Assembly: GCF_022179085.1 (NCBI RefSeq) | Contig: NZ_BPQE01000007.1 | Location: 40,784-104,783, forward strand | Direction: 5' to 3' | DNA: 64,000 bases | DNA from: Methylobacterium aerolatum | Lineage (GTDB): Bacteria; Pseudomonadota; Alphaproteobacteria; Rhizobiales; Beijerinckiaceae | In this document: piece after piece, positions 10,097 through 21,304 of the stretch | Position numbering within the stretch: the stretch's first letter is position 1 | Layout: each line of letters begins with the position of its first letter | Notes under the pieces: model-generated | The model's database searches: none | Told to the model about the DNA's origin: nothing | Seen by the model: only the letters and a program-made list of their open reading frames with translations | Translations under genes and position numbers: made by a program

Positions 10097-11644
<1,548 letters not shown>

Positions 11645-11650
11645 GACTCC

Positions 11651-11760
11651 TCCCCTCCCCTCGTGGGGAGGGCTAGGGATGGAGGTGGTGCCGGAGAGAT
11701 CGCCACGGTGCCTCCTGAACCACCCCCACCACCGGCTCCTCCCCGCACGGGGGAGGAGAG
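11651..11760. repeat. GC-rich interspersed palindromic element between atpA and atpG
   Basis: The 147-base gap holds two arms, CTCCCCTCGTGGGGAGGG at the left and GGCTCCTCCCCGCACGGGGG at the right, with internal GGTGGTG and CACCACC also complementary. Such C/G-rich mirror and palindrome blocks are common intergenic repeats in high-GC alphaproteobacteria (general knowledge). There is no U-run, so it could stabilise or process mRNA rather than terminate it. Confidence 0.6.
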
Positions 11761-11791
11761 GCCCTAACTGAACGGACCTGGACCGCACCCG

Positions 11792-12685
11792 ATGGCGAGT
11801 TTGAAGGACCTGCGCAACCGCATCACCTCGGTGAAGGCGACGCAGAAGATCACCAAGGCCATGCAGATGGTCGCGGCCGCCAAGCTGCGCCGCGCGCAGA
11901 TGGCCGCCGAGGCCGGGCGGCCCTTCGCCGAGAAGATGGCGGCCGTGCTCGGGAACCTCGCGGGCAACCTCGTGGGTGGCGCCGGCGCCCCGCGCCTGCT
12001 CACGGGTACCGGCTCGGATCAAACCCACCTGCTGGTGGTCTGCACGGGCGATCGCGGCCTGTGCGGCGCCTTCAACTCCTCCATCGTGCGGATGGCGCTG
12101 CGCGAGCATGCCCAGAAGCTCATGGCCGAGGGCAAGACGGTCAAGTTCATGACCGTGGGCAAGAAGGGCTTCGACCTCCTGCGCCGGCAGTACCGGGACC
12201 AGATCGTCGAGAGCATGGACATCCGTGGCAACAGGCCGGTGGACTATGCCTTCGCCTCGGAGATCGCCGAGAAGATCGTCGCCCGCTATGACGCCGGCGA
12301 GTTCGACGTGGCAACGCTGTTCTACTCGGAGTTCCGCTCGGTGATCTCGCAGATCCCGACGGCCCAGCGCCTCATCCCCGCCGAGCTTCCGGCCAACTCC
12401 GGCCAGGAGACGGCGAAGGGCGGCGGGACCGCCGCCCTCGAATTCGAACCCTCTGAGGAGGCGATCCTCCAGACCCTGCTGCCGCAGAACCTCGCGGTGC
12501 AGGTCTACCGGGCGCTCCTCGAGAACGCGGCCTCCGAGCAGGGCGCGCGCATGAGCGCGATGGATTCGGCCACCCGCAACGCGGGCGAGATGATCAAGAA
12601 GCAGACGCTGGTCTACAACCGGACGCGTCAGGCCATGATCACCAAGGAGCTGATCGAAATCATTTCCGGCGCCGAGGCCCTCTAA
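11792..12685 (+). CDS. atpG: F1F0 ATP synthase subunit gamma
   Basis: The gamma subunit is the rotating central shaft of F1. The 297-residue protein starts with the coiled-coil helix [20 protein letters not shown] and ends with the conserved C-terminal helix containing [29 protein letters not shown] is the family motif at the nucleotide-like fold. It is separated from atpA by a palindromic element and followed after 42 bases by atpD. Confidence 0.97.
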   Translation: MASLKDLRNRITSVKATQKITKAMQMVAAAKLRRAQMAAEAGRPFAEKMAAVLGNLAGNLVGGAGAPRLLTGTGSDQTHLLVVCTGDRGLCGAFNSSIVRMALREHAQKLMAEGKTVKFMTVGKKGFDLLRRQYRDQIVESMDIRGNRPVDYAFASEIAEKIVARYDAGEFDVATLFYSEFRSVISQIPTAQRLIPAELPANSGQETAKGGGTAALEFEPSEEAILQTLLPQNLAVQVYRALLENAASEQGARMSAMDSATRNAGEMIKKQTLVYNRTRQAMITKELIEIISGAEAL

Positions 12686-14185
<1,500 letters not shown>

Positions 14186-14197
14186 GGCTGCCGTCTC

Positions 14198-14226
14198 CCC
14201 TCCCCGCCGGTCGCGACGGGGAGGGC
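14198..14226. repeat. GC-rich palindrome downstream of atpD
   Basis: CCCTCCCCG and CGGGGAGGG flank a short loop, forming a 9-bp stem. It has the same C/G character as the element between atpA and atpG, suggesting that the same repeat class occupies both gaps. Confidence 0.5.
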
Positions 14227-14240
14227 ATGGGTTGCAGGGG

Positions 14241-14266
14241 AACCGGGTCGCGCGATCCGGTTTTTC
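14241..14266 (+). terminator. terminator-like hairpin between atpD and atpC
   Basis: AACCGGGTC, a four-base GCGC loop and GATCCGGTT form a nine-pair stem with one G-T wobble, directly followed by TTTCC, so the transcript has five consecutive U at the stem base. This is the form of an intrinsic terminator or attenuator, inside an operon whose last gene, atpC, follows 77 bases later. Confidence 0.55.
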
Positions 14267-14342
14267 CTTGCCGACCCCCACCTTCACCTCCTCCCTGCGA
14301 GGGTGAGGAGCACGCGTCGCAGATGCGGGACACCTTCCACCG

Positions 14343-14744
14343 ATGGCCACCTTCCATTTCGATTTCGTCGGCCCCGAGCGGACGCTGTATTCCGGCGAAG
14401 TGAACGCCGTTCAGTTGCCCGGCATCGAGGGCGAGATGACCGTGATGGCGGGCCACGCCCCGGTGATCACCTCCCTGCGCGTCGGCGTCATCGTCGTCAC
14501 GGAGAGCGCCGGCACCGGCAAGCGGATCTACGTCCGCGGCGGGTTCGCCGATATCGGCCCCACGGGTGTGACGGTTCTCGCAGAGCGCGCCGCGCCGATC
14601 GAGGAGCTGAACGCCGCCTCGCTCGACCGGGATATCGACGCGATCCAGCTCCAGCGGGATGCGACCGAGGATCTGCAGCGCCGCGAGGAACTGAACGCGC
14701 AGATCGTCCAGCTGCAAGAGACCAAGAATCTGCTGAAGCTCTGA
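14343..14744 (+). CDS. atpC: F1F0 ATP synthase subunit epsilon
   Basis: The epsilon subunit couples rotation to the c-ring and inhibits hydrolysis. The 133-residue protein has the N-terminal beta-sandwich (FVGPERTLYSGEV, GEMTVMAGHAPV) and a short C-terminal helical part. It is last in the F1 operon, preceded by a terminator-like hairpin, which may set its level below that of the catalytic subunits (inference). Confidence 0.95.
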   Translation: MATFHFDFVGPERTLYSGEVNAVQLPGIEGEMTVMAGHAPVITSLRVGVIVVTESAGTGKRIYVRGGFADIGPTGVTVLAERAAPIEELNAASLDRDIDAIQLQRDATEDLQRREELNAQIVQLQETKNLLKL

Positions 14745-14751
14745 GGCCGGT

Positions 14752-14768
14752 GCGGGGCCGCGCCCCGC
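14752..14768. terminator. hairpin between convergent atpC and cca genes
   Basis: A perfect seven-pair stem, GCGGGGC and GCCCCGC around a CGC loop, lies in the 36-base gap between converging stop codons. No U-run follows. Position suggests a shared end point for both transcripts. Confidence 0.45.
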
Positions 14769-14780
14769 CCGTCCCACCGC

Positions 14781-16040
14781 TCAGGTGTGTCCCCCGGCCG
14801 TCGCCCGCGCGACGGCCGTTGCCGTTTCAAGCAGGGCGGCACGGCTGGCCTCGTCCTCCGGGCAACCCGCCGCCAGCCATTCGGCTCGCGCCCGCGCGAG
14901 ACCCTGGCCGATGGCACGGCCCGGCGGAATGCCCTCTCGCACGAGGTCAGCTCCGACGAGGGGGAAGAGCGGATCGCTCCCACGGGCGCAGAGACGCACG
15001 ATCTCGCCGGACGCCTCCGGCGTCAGCGCCGGGCGGGGCTCGCCGGCGAGCACCGCGAGGGTGTGCTCCAGGGTGGTGGCCCCGTGCTGCGCCGCCAGAG
15101 CCCGCGCCTGTGCCCTCTCGATCCCGTCGCGCCCGTGCAGGGCCGCGAGCGCCCGGGCATAGGCGCCGAGCGTGGCCGCCTCCGCCTTCGAGAGCCGAAG
15201 CCGCTCCTGCAGGCGCTCCGCGTCGGGTTCGGCATGGACGGCGAGGGAGGCGAGGCGCCACGCCGCGTCCTGTCCGGCCCTGGCGCTGCGTGCGAGTCGC
15301 CCGACCTCGCCGACCCCCCCGGTGATCCGTTGCAGGAGGCCGGTGGCGGACAGCAGACCCACCACGGAGACGCCGTGCTCCGCCAGCAGGAGCTTCATGA
15401 ATTCGGACCGGACCCGCTCCTTTGAAAGCCCGTCCAGGGTATTCCGCGCGGCGATGCAGGCGGCGAGGGCGTCCGGGTCGGGGGCGCCGTCGAGGCCGAA
15501 GCGGGCGTGAAAGCGGAAGAACCGGAGGATGCGCAGGGCATCCTCGCGGATGCGGGTCGCCGCGTCGCCGATGAACCGCACCCGCCTCGCCTCCAGGTCG
15601 GCCACGCCGCCCACGGTGTCGTGCAGGGTACCGTCCGGCCCGAGGGAGAGGGCATTGATGGTGAAGTCGCGGCGCTCGGCATCGCGGGAAAAATCCCGTC
15701 CGAAGCGGACGACGGCATGCCGCCCGTCCGTCTCCACGTCCTCGCGCAGGGTCGTCACCTCGATGGGCTCGCCCCCGGAGACGAGGGTGATCGTGCCGTG
15801 CTCGATCCCCGTCGGCACCGCCTTCAGGCCCGCCGCGAGGCCGGCCCGCAGCACGGCCTCCGGGAGATGCGTCGTGGCGAGGTCGATGTCGGCGGCGGCG
15901 ACGCCGAGGAGGGCATCCCGCACGCAGCCTCCCACGAGGCGGCTCTCCTCGCCCGGCATGTCCAGGGCCGCCAGGGCGGCGCGCACGGAGGGTCGGGCGA
16001 GCAGCGCCGCCGGACCCGCCCGGTCGAGGCGGCGCGTCAT
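14781..16040 (-). CDS. cca: CCA tRNA nucleotidyltransferase / poly(A) polymerase family protein
   Basis: Adds or repairs the 3'-CCA of tRNAs. In this 419-residue protein the class II nucleotidyltransferase head is plain: VGGCVRDALLG, then the DIDLATT metal pair, then RRDFTINAL and the RIREDALRILRFFRFHARFG block. No HD domain is visible. The start at 16040 overlaps the stop of the upstream DUF6111 gene by four bases (ATGA), implying translational coupling. It is the last gene of the 18-14.8 kb minus-strand operon. Confidence 0.9.
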   Translation of the reverse strand: MTRRLDRAGPAALLARPSVRAALAALDMPGEESRLVGGCVRDALLGVAAADIDLATTHLPEAVLRAGLAAGLKAVPTGIEHGTITLVSGGEPIEVTTLREDVETDGRHAVVRFGRDFSRDAERRDFTINALSLGPDGTLHDTVGGVADLEARRVRFIGDAATRIREDALRILRFFRFHARFGLDGAPDPDALAACIAARNTLDGLSKERVRSEFMKLLLAEHGVSVVGLLSATGLLQRITGGVGEVGRLARSARAGQDAAWRLASLAVHAEPDAERLQERLRLSKAEAATLGAYARALAALHGRDGIERAQARALAAQHGATTLEHTLAVLAGEPRPALTPEASGEIVRLCARGSDPLFPLVGADLVREGIPPGRAIGQGLARARAEWLAAGCPEDEASRAALLETATAVARATAGGHT

Positions 16041-16294
16041 TGGAACCGGCCCGGTACAAGGCGCCCGTTCTCCATGTGCGCGGGGACGTAGCCGCCGTCC
16101 CGCCGCTCCGAGAAGAGCCCGTCGAAGACGAGGGTGCCGATGACGATGACGAGCCCGGCCAGCGTCAGCCGCAGGAGTTGCGGGCTCCAGTGCACGCCCC
16201 GCAGCGGGTTTCGCCCCGCGAGCAGCAGGTACACGAGGAACAGGGCGAAGGGGATCAGGAAGAGGCCGAACTCTTCGATGGCGCGGCGGAGCAT
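16037..16294 (-). CDS. DUF6111-like small membrane protein
   Basis: An 85-residue protein with two hydrophobic segments (FGLFLIPFALFLVYLLLAG and LRLTLAGLVIVIGTLVF) and a short polar C-terminus. It resembles the DUF6111 proteins found at this place in Hyphomicrobiales. The function is unknown. It sits between the Nudix and cca genes and overlaps cca by four bases. Confidence 0.75.
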   Translation of the reverse strand: MLRRAIEEFGLFLIPFALFLVYLLLAGRNPLRGVHWSPQLLRLTLAGLVIVIGTLVFDGLFSERRDGGYVPAHMENGRLVPGRFQ

Positions 16295-16303
16295 GGCGAC
16301 ACG

Positions 16304-16981
16304 CTAACCCGCGGCGGGGCGGATGTCTCCGCGCACGGGCGGATCCTCGGGGTAGAGCCGTTCGCGCAGGTTGTTCAGGATGCCGGCGGTCACACCCCAG
16401 ATCAGCCTGTCCCCGAAATGCAGGGCATAGAAATGTCGCTGGCGCCCCTGCCACTCGCGGGACCGCAGGACATAGCGCTCACGGTCCATCAGGAAGGCCA
16501 GCGGCACCTCGAAGACCTCCGCCACCTCGGCCGGATTGGGCCGGAAGGGTTCGGCGGGCCGCGCCAGCCCGATGACCGGCGTGACGAGGAACCCCGTCCC
16601 CGACAGGTACGGGTCGAGATAGCCGAGCACGCGCACGTCGGACGGCGCCAGGGCGATCTCCTCCTCGGCCTCCCGCAGGGCGGCGGCGGCAGGGCCGGGA
16701 TCGGTGGGGTCGATCTTGCCGCCCGGCAGGGCGACCTGACCGGAATGGTTGCGCAGGCCCGTGGCCCGCTGGGTGAGGACGAGGACCGGCTCCTCGCCAC
16801 GCAGCACGATCGGCACGAGCACCGCCGCGCGGCGATGGGGCGGCGGCGGGATCACCGCGGTCCCGGCGGGATCGATGCTGTGATCCCCGATCGGGTTGGA
16901 GGTCGGATCCTCCGGGCCTGGCGGGGAGGCCGAGAGACCCGCGAGCGCGCGGGCGAGGATGTCGGCGAGGGCGTCGCTCAC
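16304..16981 (-). CDS. Nudix hydrolase, CoA pyrophosphatase type
   Basis: Probably cleaves CoA or acyl-CoA diphosphate bonds. The upstream CoAse motif LTQRATGLRNHSGQVALPGG leads into the Nudix box beginning GGKIDPTDPG and containing REAEEEIAL with the catalytic Glu cluster; Ala replaces the usual Gly after EEI. Its 225 residues fit the family. It overlaps the DUF1285 gene by four bases and lies in a conserved alphaproteobacterial gene block. Confidence 0.88.
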   Translation of the reverse strand: MSDALADILARALAGLSASPPGPEDPTSNPIGDHSIDPAGTAVIPPPPHRRAAVLVPIVLRGEEPVLVLTQRATGLRNHSGQVALPGGKIDPTDPGPAAAALREAEEEIALAPSDVRVLGYLDPYLSGTGFLVTPVIGLARPAEPFRPNPAEVAEVFEVPLAFLMDRERYVLRSREWQGRQRHFYALHFGDRLIWGVTAGILNNLRERLYPEDPPVRGDIRPAAG

Positions 16982-17556
16982 GCCCCGTCCGCCGGCGCGA
17001 TCCGGTGGAAGGTGCCACCCGCCGCGATGCCGAGCCAGGGCTGTCCGTCGAGGACACGCTCCTCGGCCAGATCCACGAGGTCGAAGGTCAGCGCGCGGGT
17101 CACGAGGGCCCAGAGGTCGCGCCGGACGTGGAGATAGGGCTTCAGGCCCCCGTCCGTGTCCTGCTCGAAGCGCAACCTGTGATCGGCATCGACCTGTACG
17201 AGGTCGTCAACGCTGGTGCGGAAGGCGAGGCTGCGCCCGTCGCCCTTTCCCTCCACGGCCATCTCGACCGCCAGGAACGGCGCATCCTCCACGGTGATGC
17301 CGACGCACTCGACGGGGGTGACGAGGGTGGTTCGCCCGTCCGGCTCCCGTCGCAGGATGGTCGAGAACAGCCGGACGAGCTTCTCCCGCCGGATCGGCGA
17401 GCCGTTGTGGAACCACGTCCCGTCGGCGGCGATGCGGATGTCGATCTCGCCGCAATAGGGCGGCGTCCACCGGTCCACCGGCGGCAGGCCGCGCTTCGGC
17501 AACGCGCCCAGCGCCGCGCTCAGGCGGCTCAGGGCCGGATCGGTGTCCTCGCTCAT
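16978..17556 (-). CDS. DUF1285 domain protein
   Basis: A cytosolic protein of about 192 residues matching the DUF1285 family: PPYCGEIDIRIAADGTWFHN near the N-terminus, SPIRREKLVRLFSTILRRE, and PWLGIAAGGTFHRI near the end. The biochemical role is unknown. It is translationally coupled to the Nudix gene by a four-base overlap. The frame opens at 17592, but MSEDTDPALSRL at 17556 is the more natural start. Confidence 0.85.
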   Translation of the reverse strand: MSEDTDPALSRLSAALGALPKRGLPPVDRWTPPYCGEIDIRIAADGTWFHNGSPIRREKLVRLFSTILRREPDGRTTLVTPVECVGITVEDAPFLAVEMAVEGKGDGRSLAFRTSVDDLVQVDADHRLRFEQDTDGGLKPYLHVRRDLWALVTRALTFDLVDLAEERVLDGQPWLGIAAGGTFHRIAPADGA

Positions 17557-17614
17557 GCTCGGAACATAGCGCCCCCCGGCGACGGGTTCCACGCCGCCGA
17601 CGCGACGGAGGGCC

Positions 17615-18028
17615 TCAAGCGTCGCGGGCGCGGAGGATCTTCCACACGCCGTCGCCGGTGGCGATCAGGCGGTCGCCGTCCCGCACCTCGGCGCGCATGA
17701 ACACCATCGAGCCCGTGCGGCGGACGACGGTGGAATGCGCGGTCAGCCACCGTCCGAGCGTCCCGGCCGCGAGGAACTTCATGTCGAGCTGGATGGTGAC
17801 GCAGGACGCCCCGTCCGCCGCCGCGATGGCCGCGATGCCCATGGCGCGGTCGGCGAAGCTCATCAGCATCCCGCCATGCACGACGCCGACGAGGTTGGCG
17901 TGCTTCTGCTCGGCGCGGAAGGCGTAGATGCCGTCGCGGGCGTAGATCGGGCCGACGGTGGCCATGAAGCCCTCGTCCTCGACCAACTGCCAGCCCGAGG
18001 CCAAGGGGTCGTCGTGGGTGGCCGACAT
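17615..18028 (-). CDS. PaaI-type hotdog-fold thioesterase
   Basis: A 137-residue single hotdog domain. The PaaI/YbgC-like signature VGVVHGGMLMSFADRAMG contains the HGG turn and the catalytic acidic residue on the central helix, and LDMKFLAAGTLG forms the following strand. It probably hydrolyses acyl- or aryl-CoA; the specificity is unknown. As first gene of the block with the CoA pyrophosphatase, it suggests a CoA-ester clean-up role (inference). Confidence 0.83.
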   Translation of the reverse strand: MSATHDDPLASGWQLVEDEGFMATVGPIYARDGIYAFRAEQKHANLVGVVHGGMLMSFADRAMGIAAIAAADGASCVTIQLDMKFLAAGTLGRWLTAHSTVVRRTGSMVFMRAEVRDGDRLIATGDGVWKILRARDA

Positions 18029-18241
18029 CGTGAACCAAACTCCTGCCTGTCACTGGCGATGGTATCATTCGCGGGCATGGAACTCACCGCCTCAGCGTGA
18101 CGGTGACGGGTCGGTCTCCCGGTCGATGGCGGATCGTTTGCCGGGCCTGCGGTGAAAGCTGCCCAAAGCCTCGTCTTCATGGCGGGGGACTTGTCGGCAG
18201 GCTTTTCACCGGCGCCGACACAGGCCCGAAGCCACGCCCCC

Positions 18242-20695
18242 TCACGTTCCCCGGGGCTTGGCCCGGCGGGTCGGCGCCTCGGCCAGGGGATCCTCCGGCC
18301 AGGGATGGCGGGGATAGCGCCCGCGCATCTCGGCGCGAACGGCGGCCCAGGAGCCCCGCCAGAAGCCCGGCAGGTCGCGGGTGATCTGGATCGGCCGCTG
18401 CGCGGGCGACAGGAGATGCAGGACCAGGGGGCGACCGCCGGCGCAGGGATGCCGGTCGAGGCCGAAGAGTTCCTGCACGCGCACCGCCAGGGCCGGCTCC
18501 TCGGCGTCGTAATCCACGGCGATCCGCGAACCGGTCGGCACCTCCACATGGGTCGGGGCGGCTTGGTCGAGGCGGCTGCGCAAGTCCCAGGGCAGGAGGC
18601 CGTACAGGGCCTGCGCGAGGTCGTCGGCGGTGATCGCGGAAAGGCTGGTGCGGCCGACGAGGGAGGGGGCGAGCCATTCCTCGACGGTGGCGGCGAGCCG
18701 TTCGTCGGAGAGGTCGGGCCAGGGCTCCCCCTCGGCCTCCCGGAGGAAACGGATGCGGGCGCGCCACTGCGAGAGGCCGGCGGTCCAGGGAAGGCGGTCG
18801 AGCCCGAGCCCGGCGACGCCCCGCGCGAGGATCGCGGAGGAGGCGTCGTCCGCCGGGACGGGCAGGGTCCGCTCGCCGAGCGTGACCGCGCCGAGGCGGC
18901 GCACCGCCCGGGCCTTGAGGGTCGCCGTCTGGGAATCGAAGGTGACGAGGGTCTTCGCCTCGATCCGGTCGGCGAACAGCGCTTCGATGGCCTCGGGCGA
19001 GATCGCGGCGGCGGCCAGGATGCGGGCGTTGCCCGCCGCCCCCGCGAGGTCGGCGACGACGATGTAGCCCTCGCGGGCCAGGGCGCCCGCGGCGTCGAGC
19101 CGCCCGGCGCGGCCGCTTGCCATCACGAACTCGCCGTCTCGGCCACGGGCCTTGGCGACCCGGTCGGGGAAGGCGAGCGCCAGGAGCGGCCCGGCGGGAG
19201 AGGGCTCGCTCCCGCCCGCGCCGCCCGCGAGGCGCGCCCAATTCTCCGCAAGGCGGCGCATGTCGGCGGCCCTCCCGCCCCGGTCGCGGGCGAAGCGCTC
19301 GACCCGCTCGTCGAGATCCACCGCATCGCCGCCCAGGCCGCGCTCCACCAGGACGGCAGCGAGCTGGGAGGCCGCCCGCCCGCGGCCGTCGGCGGCGGCG
19401 CTCGCCACCATCCGCGCGAGGCGCGGCGGCAGCGGCAGGGCGCGCAGGGCCTGGCCGGTGGCGGTGAGCCGCCCATCGGGATCGAGGGCGCCGAGCCCTT
19501 CGAGCATCGCCCGCGCCTCGGCCAGGGCCGGAACCGGCGGCGGATCGAGGAAACGCAGGCTGCGCGGGTCGGCGACGCCCCAGGCGGCACAATCGAGGAG
19601 GAGCCCGGCGAGGTCGCTCGACAGGATCTCCGGCCGGGCGAAGGCGTCGAGCCCACCCGTGGCGGCCTCGGACCAGAGGCGCCAGCAGATGCCCGGCTCC
19701 GTGCGGCCGGCGCGGCCCCGGCGCTGGTCCACCGCCGCCCGGGAGGCCCTGGCGGTGGTAAGGCGGGTGAGGCCGAGGTCCGGCTCGTAGACGGGCACGC
19801 GGGCGAGACCCGAATCGACGACGATCCGCACGCCCTCGATGGTGAGGGAGGTCTCCGCGATGGCGGTGGCGAGCACCACCTTCCGGCGGCCGGGCGGCGG
19901 GGGCGAGACGGCCCGGTCCTGCTCGGCGGGCGTCAGGGCGCCGTAGAGGGGCGCCAGATCGACCTCCGGCCCGACGCGCCCGGCGAGCAGGTCGGCGGTG
20001 CGCCGGATCTCCGCCTGCCCCGGCAGGAAGACGAGGACGGAGCCGGGATCGGCCCGGAGCGCCCGGATCACGGCCTCCGCCACGCTGTCGTCGAGGCGCC
20101 GGTTCGGATCCCTGTCGAGGTATCGGGTCTCCACCGGGTAGGCGCGGCCCTCGGAGGTGACGAGGGGGGCGCCGTCGAGGAGGTCGGCCACCCTCGCCCC
20201 GTCCAGGGTCGCGGACATCACGAGGAGGCGCAGGTCCTCGCGCAGGGCCCCCTGCGCGTCGAGGGCGAGGGCGAGGCCCAGGTCGGCATCGAGAGAGCGC
20301 TCGTGGAACTCGTCGAACAGCACGGCGCCGACGCCCGACAGTTCGGGATCGTCCAGGATCATGCGGGTGAAGACGCCCTCCGTCACCACCTCGATGCGGG
20401 TCCTCGCGGAGATCTTCGATCCGAGCCGGACCCGAAGGCCCACCGTGCCGCCGACCTCCTCGCCCAGCGTCTTCGCCATCCGGGCGGCGGCGGCGCGGGC
20501 GGCGAGGCGGCGCGGTTCGAGGAGGACGACCTTGCGGCCCGCGAGCCAGGGCGCGTCGAGCAGGTCGAGGGGCACGCGGGTCGTCTTACCCGCGCCGGGG
20601 GGCGCCACCAGCACGGCGGCGTTGCGGGCGGCGAGCGCCCGGCGCAGGTCGGGGAGCGCCGCCTCGATGGGCAGCGCGGTTGTCAGGTCGGCCAT
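18242..20695 (-). CDS. hrpB: ATP-dependent RNA helicase HrpB
   Basis: A DEAH-type helicase of 817 residues, the usual HrpB length. The P-loop is PPGAGKTTRVPL, motif II is DEFHER, motif III is SATLDG, and motif VI is DQRRGRAGRTEPG. The helicase-associated domain and HrpB C-terminal region follow. Its role in bacteria is not settled, although mRNA processing is reported for related HrpA. It stands as a single gene with about 210 bases between its end and the thioesterase start. Confidence 0.95.
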   Translation of the reverse strand: MADLTTALPIEAALPDLRRALAARNAAVLVAPPGAGKTTRVPLDLLDAPWLAGRKVVLLEPRRLAARAAAARMAKTLGEEVGGTVGLRVRLGSKISARTRIEVVTEGVFTRMILDDPELSGVGAVLFDEFHERSLDADLGLALALDAQGALREDLRLLVMSATLDGARVADLLDGAPLVTSEGRAYPVETRYLDRDPNRRLDDSVAEAVIRALRADPGSVLVFLPGQAEIRRTADLLAGRVGPEVDLAPLYGALTPAEQDRAVSPPPPGRRKVVLATAIAETSLTIEGVRIVVDSGLARVPVYEPDLGLTRLTTARASRAAVDQRRGRAGRTEPGICWRLWSEAATGGLDAFARPEILSSDLAGLLLDCAAWGVADPRSLRFLDPPPVPALAEARAMLEGLGALDPDGRLTATGQALRALPLPPRLARMVASAAADGRGRAASQLAAVLVERGLGGDAVDLDERVERFARDRGGRAADMRRLAENWARLAGGAGGSEPSPAGPLLALAFPDRVAKARGRDGEFVMASGRAGRLDAAGALAREGYIVVADLAGAAGNARILAAAAISPEAIEALFADRIEAKTLVTFDSQTATLKARAVRRLGAVTLGERTLPVPADDASSAILARGVAGLGLDRLPWTAGLSQWRARIRFLREAEGEPWPDLSDERLAATVEEWLAPSLVGRTSLSAITADDLAQALYGLLPWDLRSRLDQAAPTHVEVPTGSRIAVDYDAEEPALAVRVQELFGLDRHPCAGGRPLVLHLLSPAQRPIQITRDLPGFWRGSWAAVRAEMRGRYPRHPWPEDPLAEAPTRRAKPRGT

Positions 20696-20742
20696 CGCCG
20701 CCGCTGATGGCGCGGCGTGGCCTTTCGCGCAACCGCCTCCGG

Positions 20743-21252
20743 TCAGCCGGTGGTGAGTGCCACGGACAGGGCGGGCTTGTGGTTCAGCGTCTGGAACACG
20801 ACGCAGTAGCGCTCGGTGAGCTTCAGGAGCTGCCCGAGCTTCTCCTCCGAGGCGTCCGTATCAAGGACGAAGGAGAGTCGGATGTCGCGGAAGCCCACGG
20901 GGGCCTCCTTGTCGACGCCGAGGGTGCCCCGGAAGTCGAGGTCGCCCTCGGCGGAGACGGTGCCGGAGCGGAGCGGGATCTCCAGGGCCGTCGCCACGGC
21001 CTTCACCGTGACGCCCGCGCAGGCGACGAGGGCTTCGAGGAGCATGTCGCCGGAGCAGAGTTCCGCCCCGGAGCCGCCGGTGGCCGGGTGGAGGCCCGCG
21101 ACGGCGAGCGCCCGGCCGGTCTCGACCTTGCAGGCGATGCTCGAATCGTCGAGCGTGCCCTTGGCCTTGAGGGTGATGACCGCCGCCTCCGGATTGTTGC
21201 GGTAGTTGTCCTTCAGCGGAGCCTGAAGCCCGCGTAGCGTGGTGGCGTCCAT
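20743..21252 (-). CDS. OsmC family protein
   Basis: A 169-residue OsmC/Ohr-fold protein. Two Cys are placed as in peroxide-reducing members: one in AELCSGDMLLEAL and one in VACAGVTVKA. The family reduces organic or hydrogen peroxide in the cytosol. This protein carries the second-Cys helix but is longer than Ohr and closer to the general OsmC group. It lies between hrpB and bioF, all on the minus strand, with short gaps of about 50 bases. Confidence 0.82.
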   Translation of the reverse strand: MDATTLRGLQAPLKDNYRNNPEAAVITLKAKGTLDDSSIACKVETGRALAVAGLHPATGGSGAELCSGDMLLEALVACAGVTVKAVATALEIPLRSGTVSAEGDLDFRGTLGVDKEAPVGFRDIRLSFVLDTDASEEKLGQLLKLTERYCVVFQTLNHKPALSVALTTG

Positions 21253-21304
21253 TCCGTGTCCTCCCTGTTGTTGCGGACCGGCCTAACCCGTCGGTGAGCG
21301 GTCC

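Noticed and set aside
18152-20707. An 851-codon plus-strand frame opposite hrpB
   Set aside because: Composition is Gly/Arg/Ala/Glu rich and it is fully antisense to a clear DEAH helicase.
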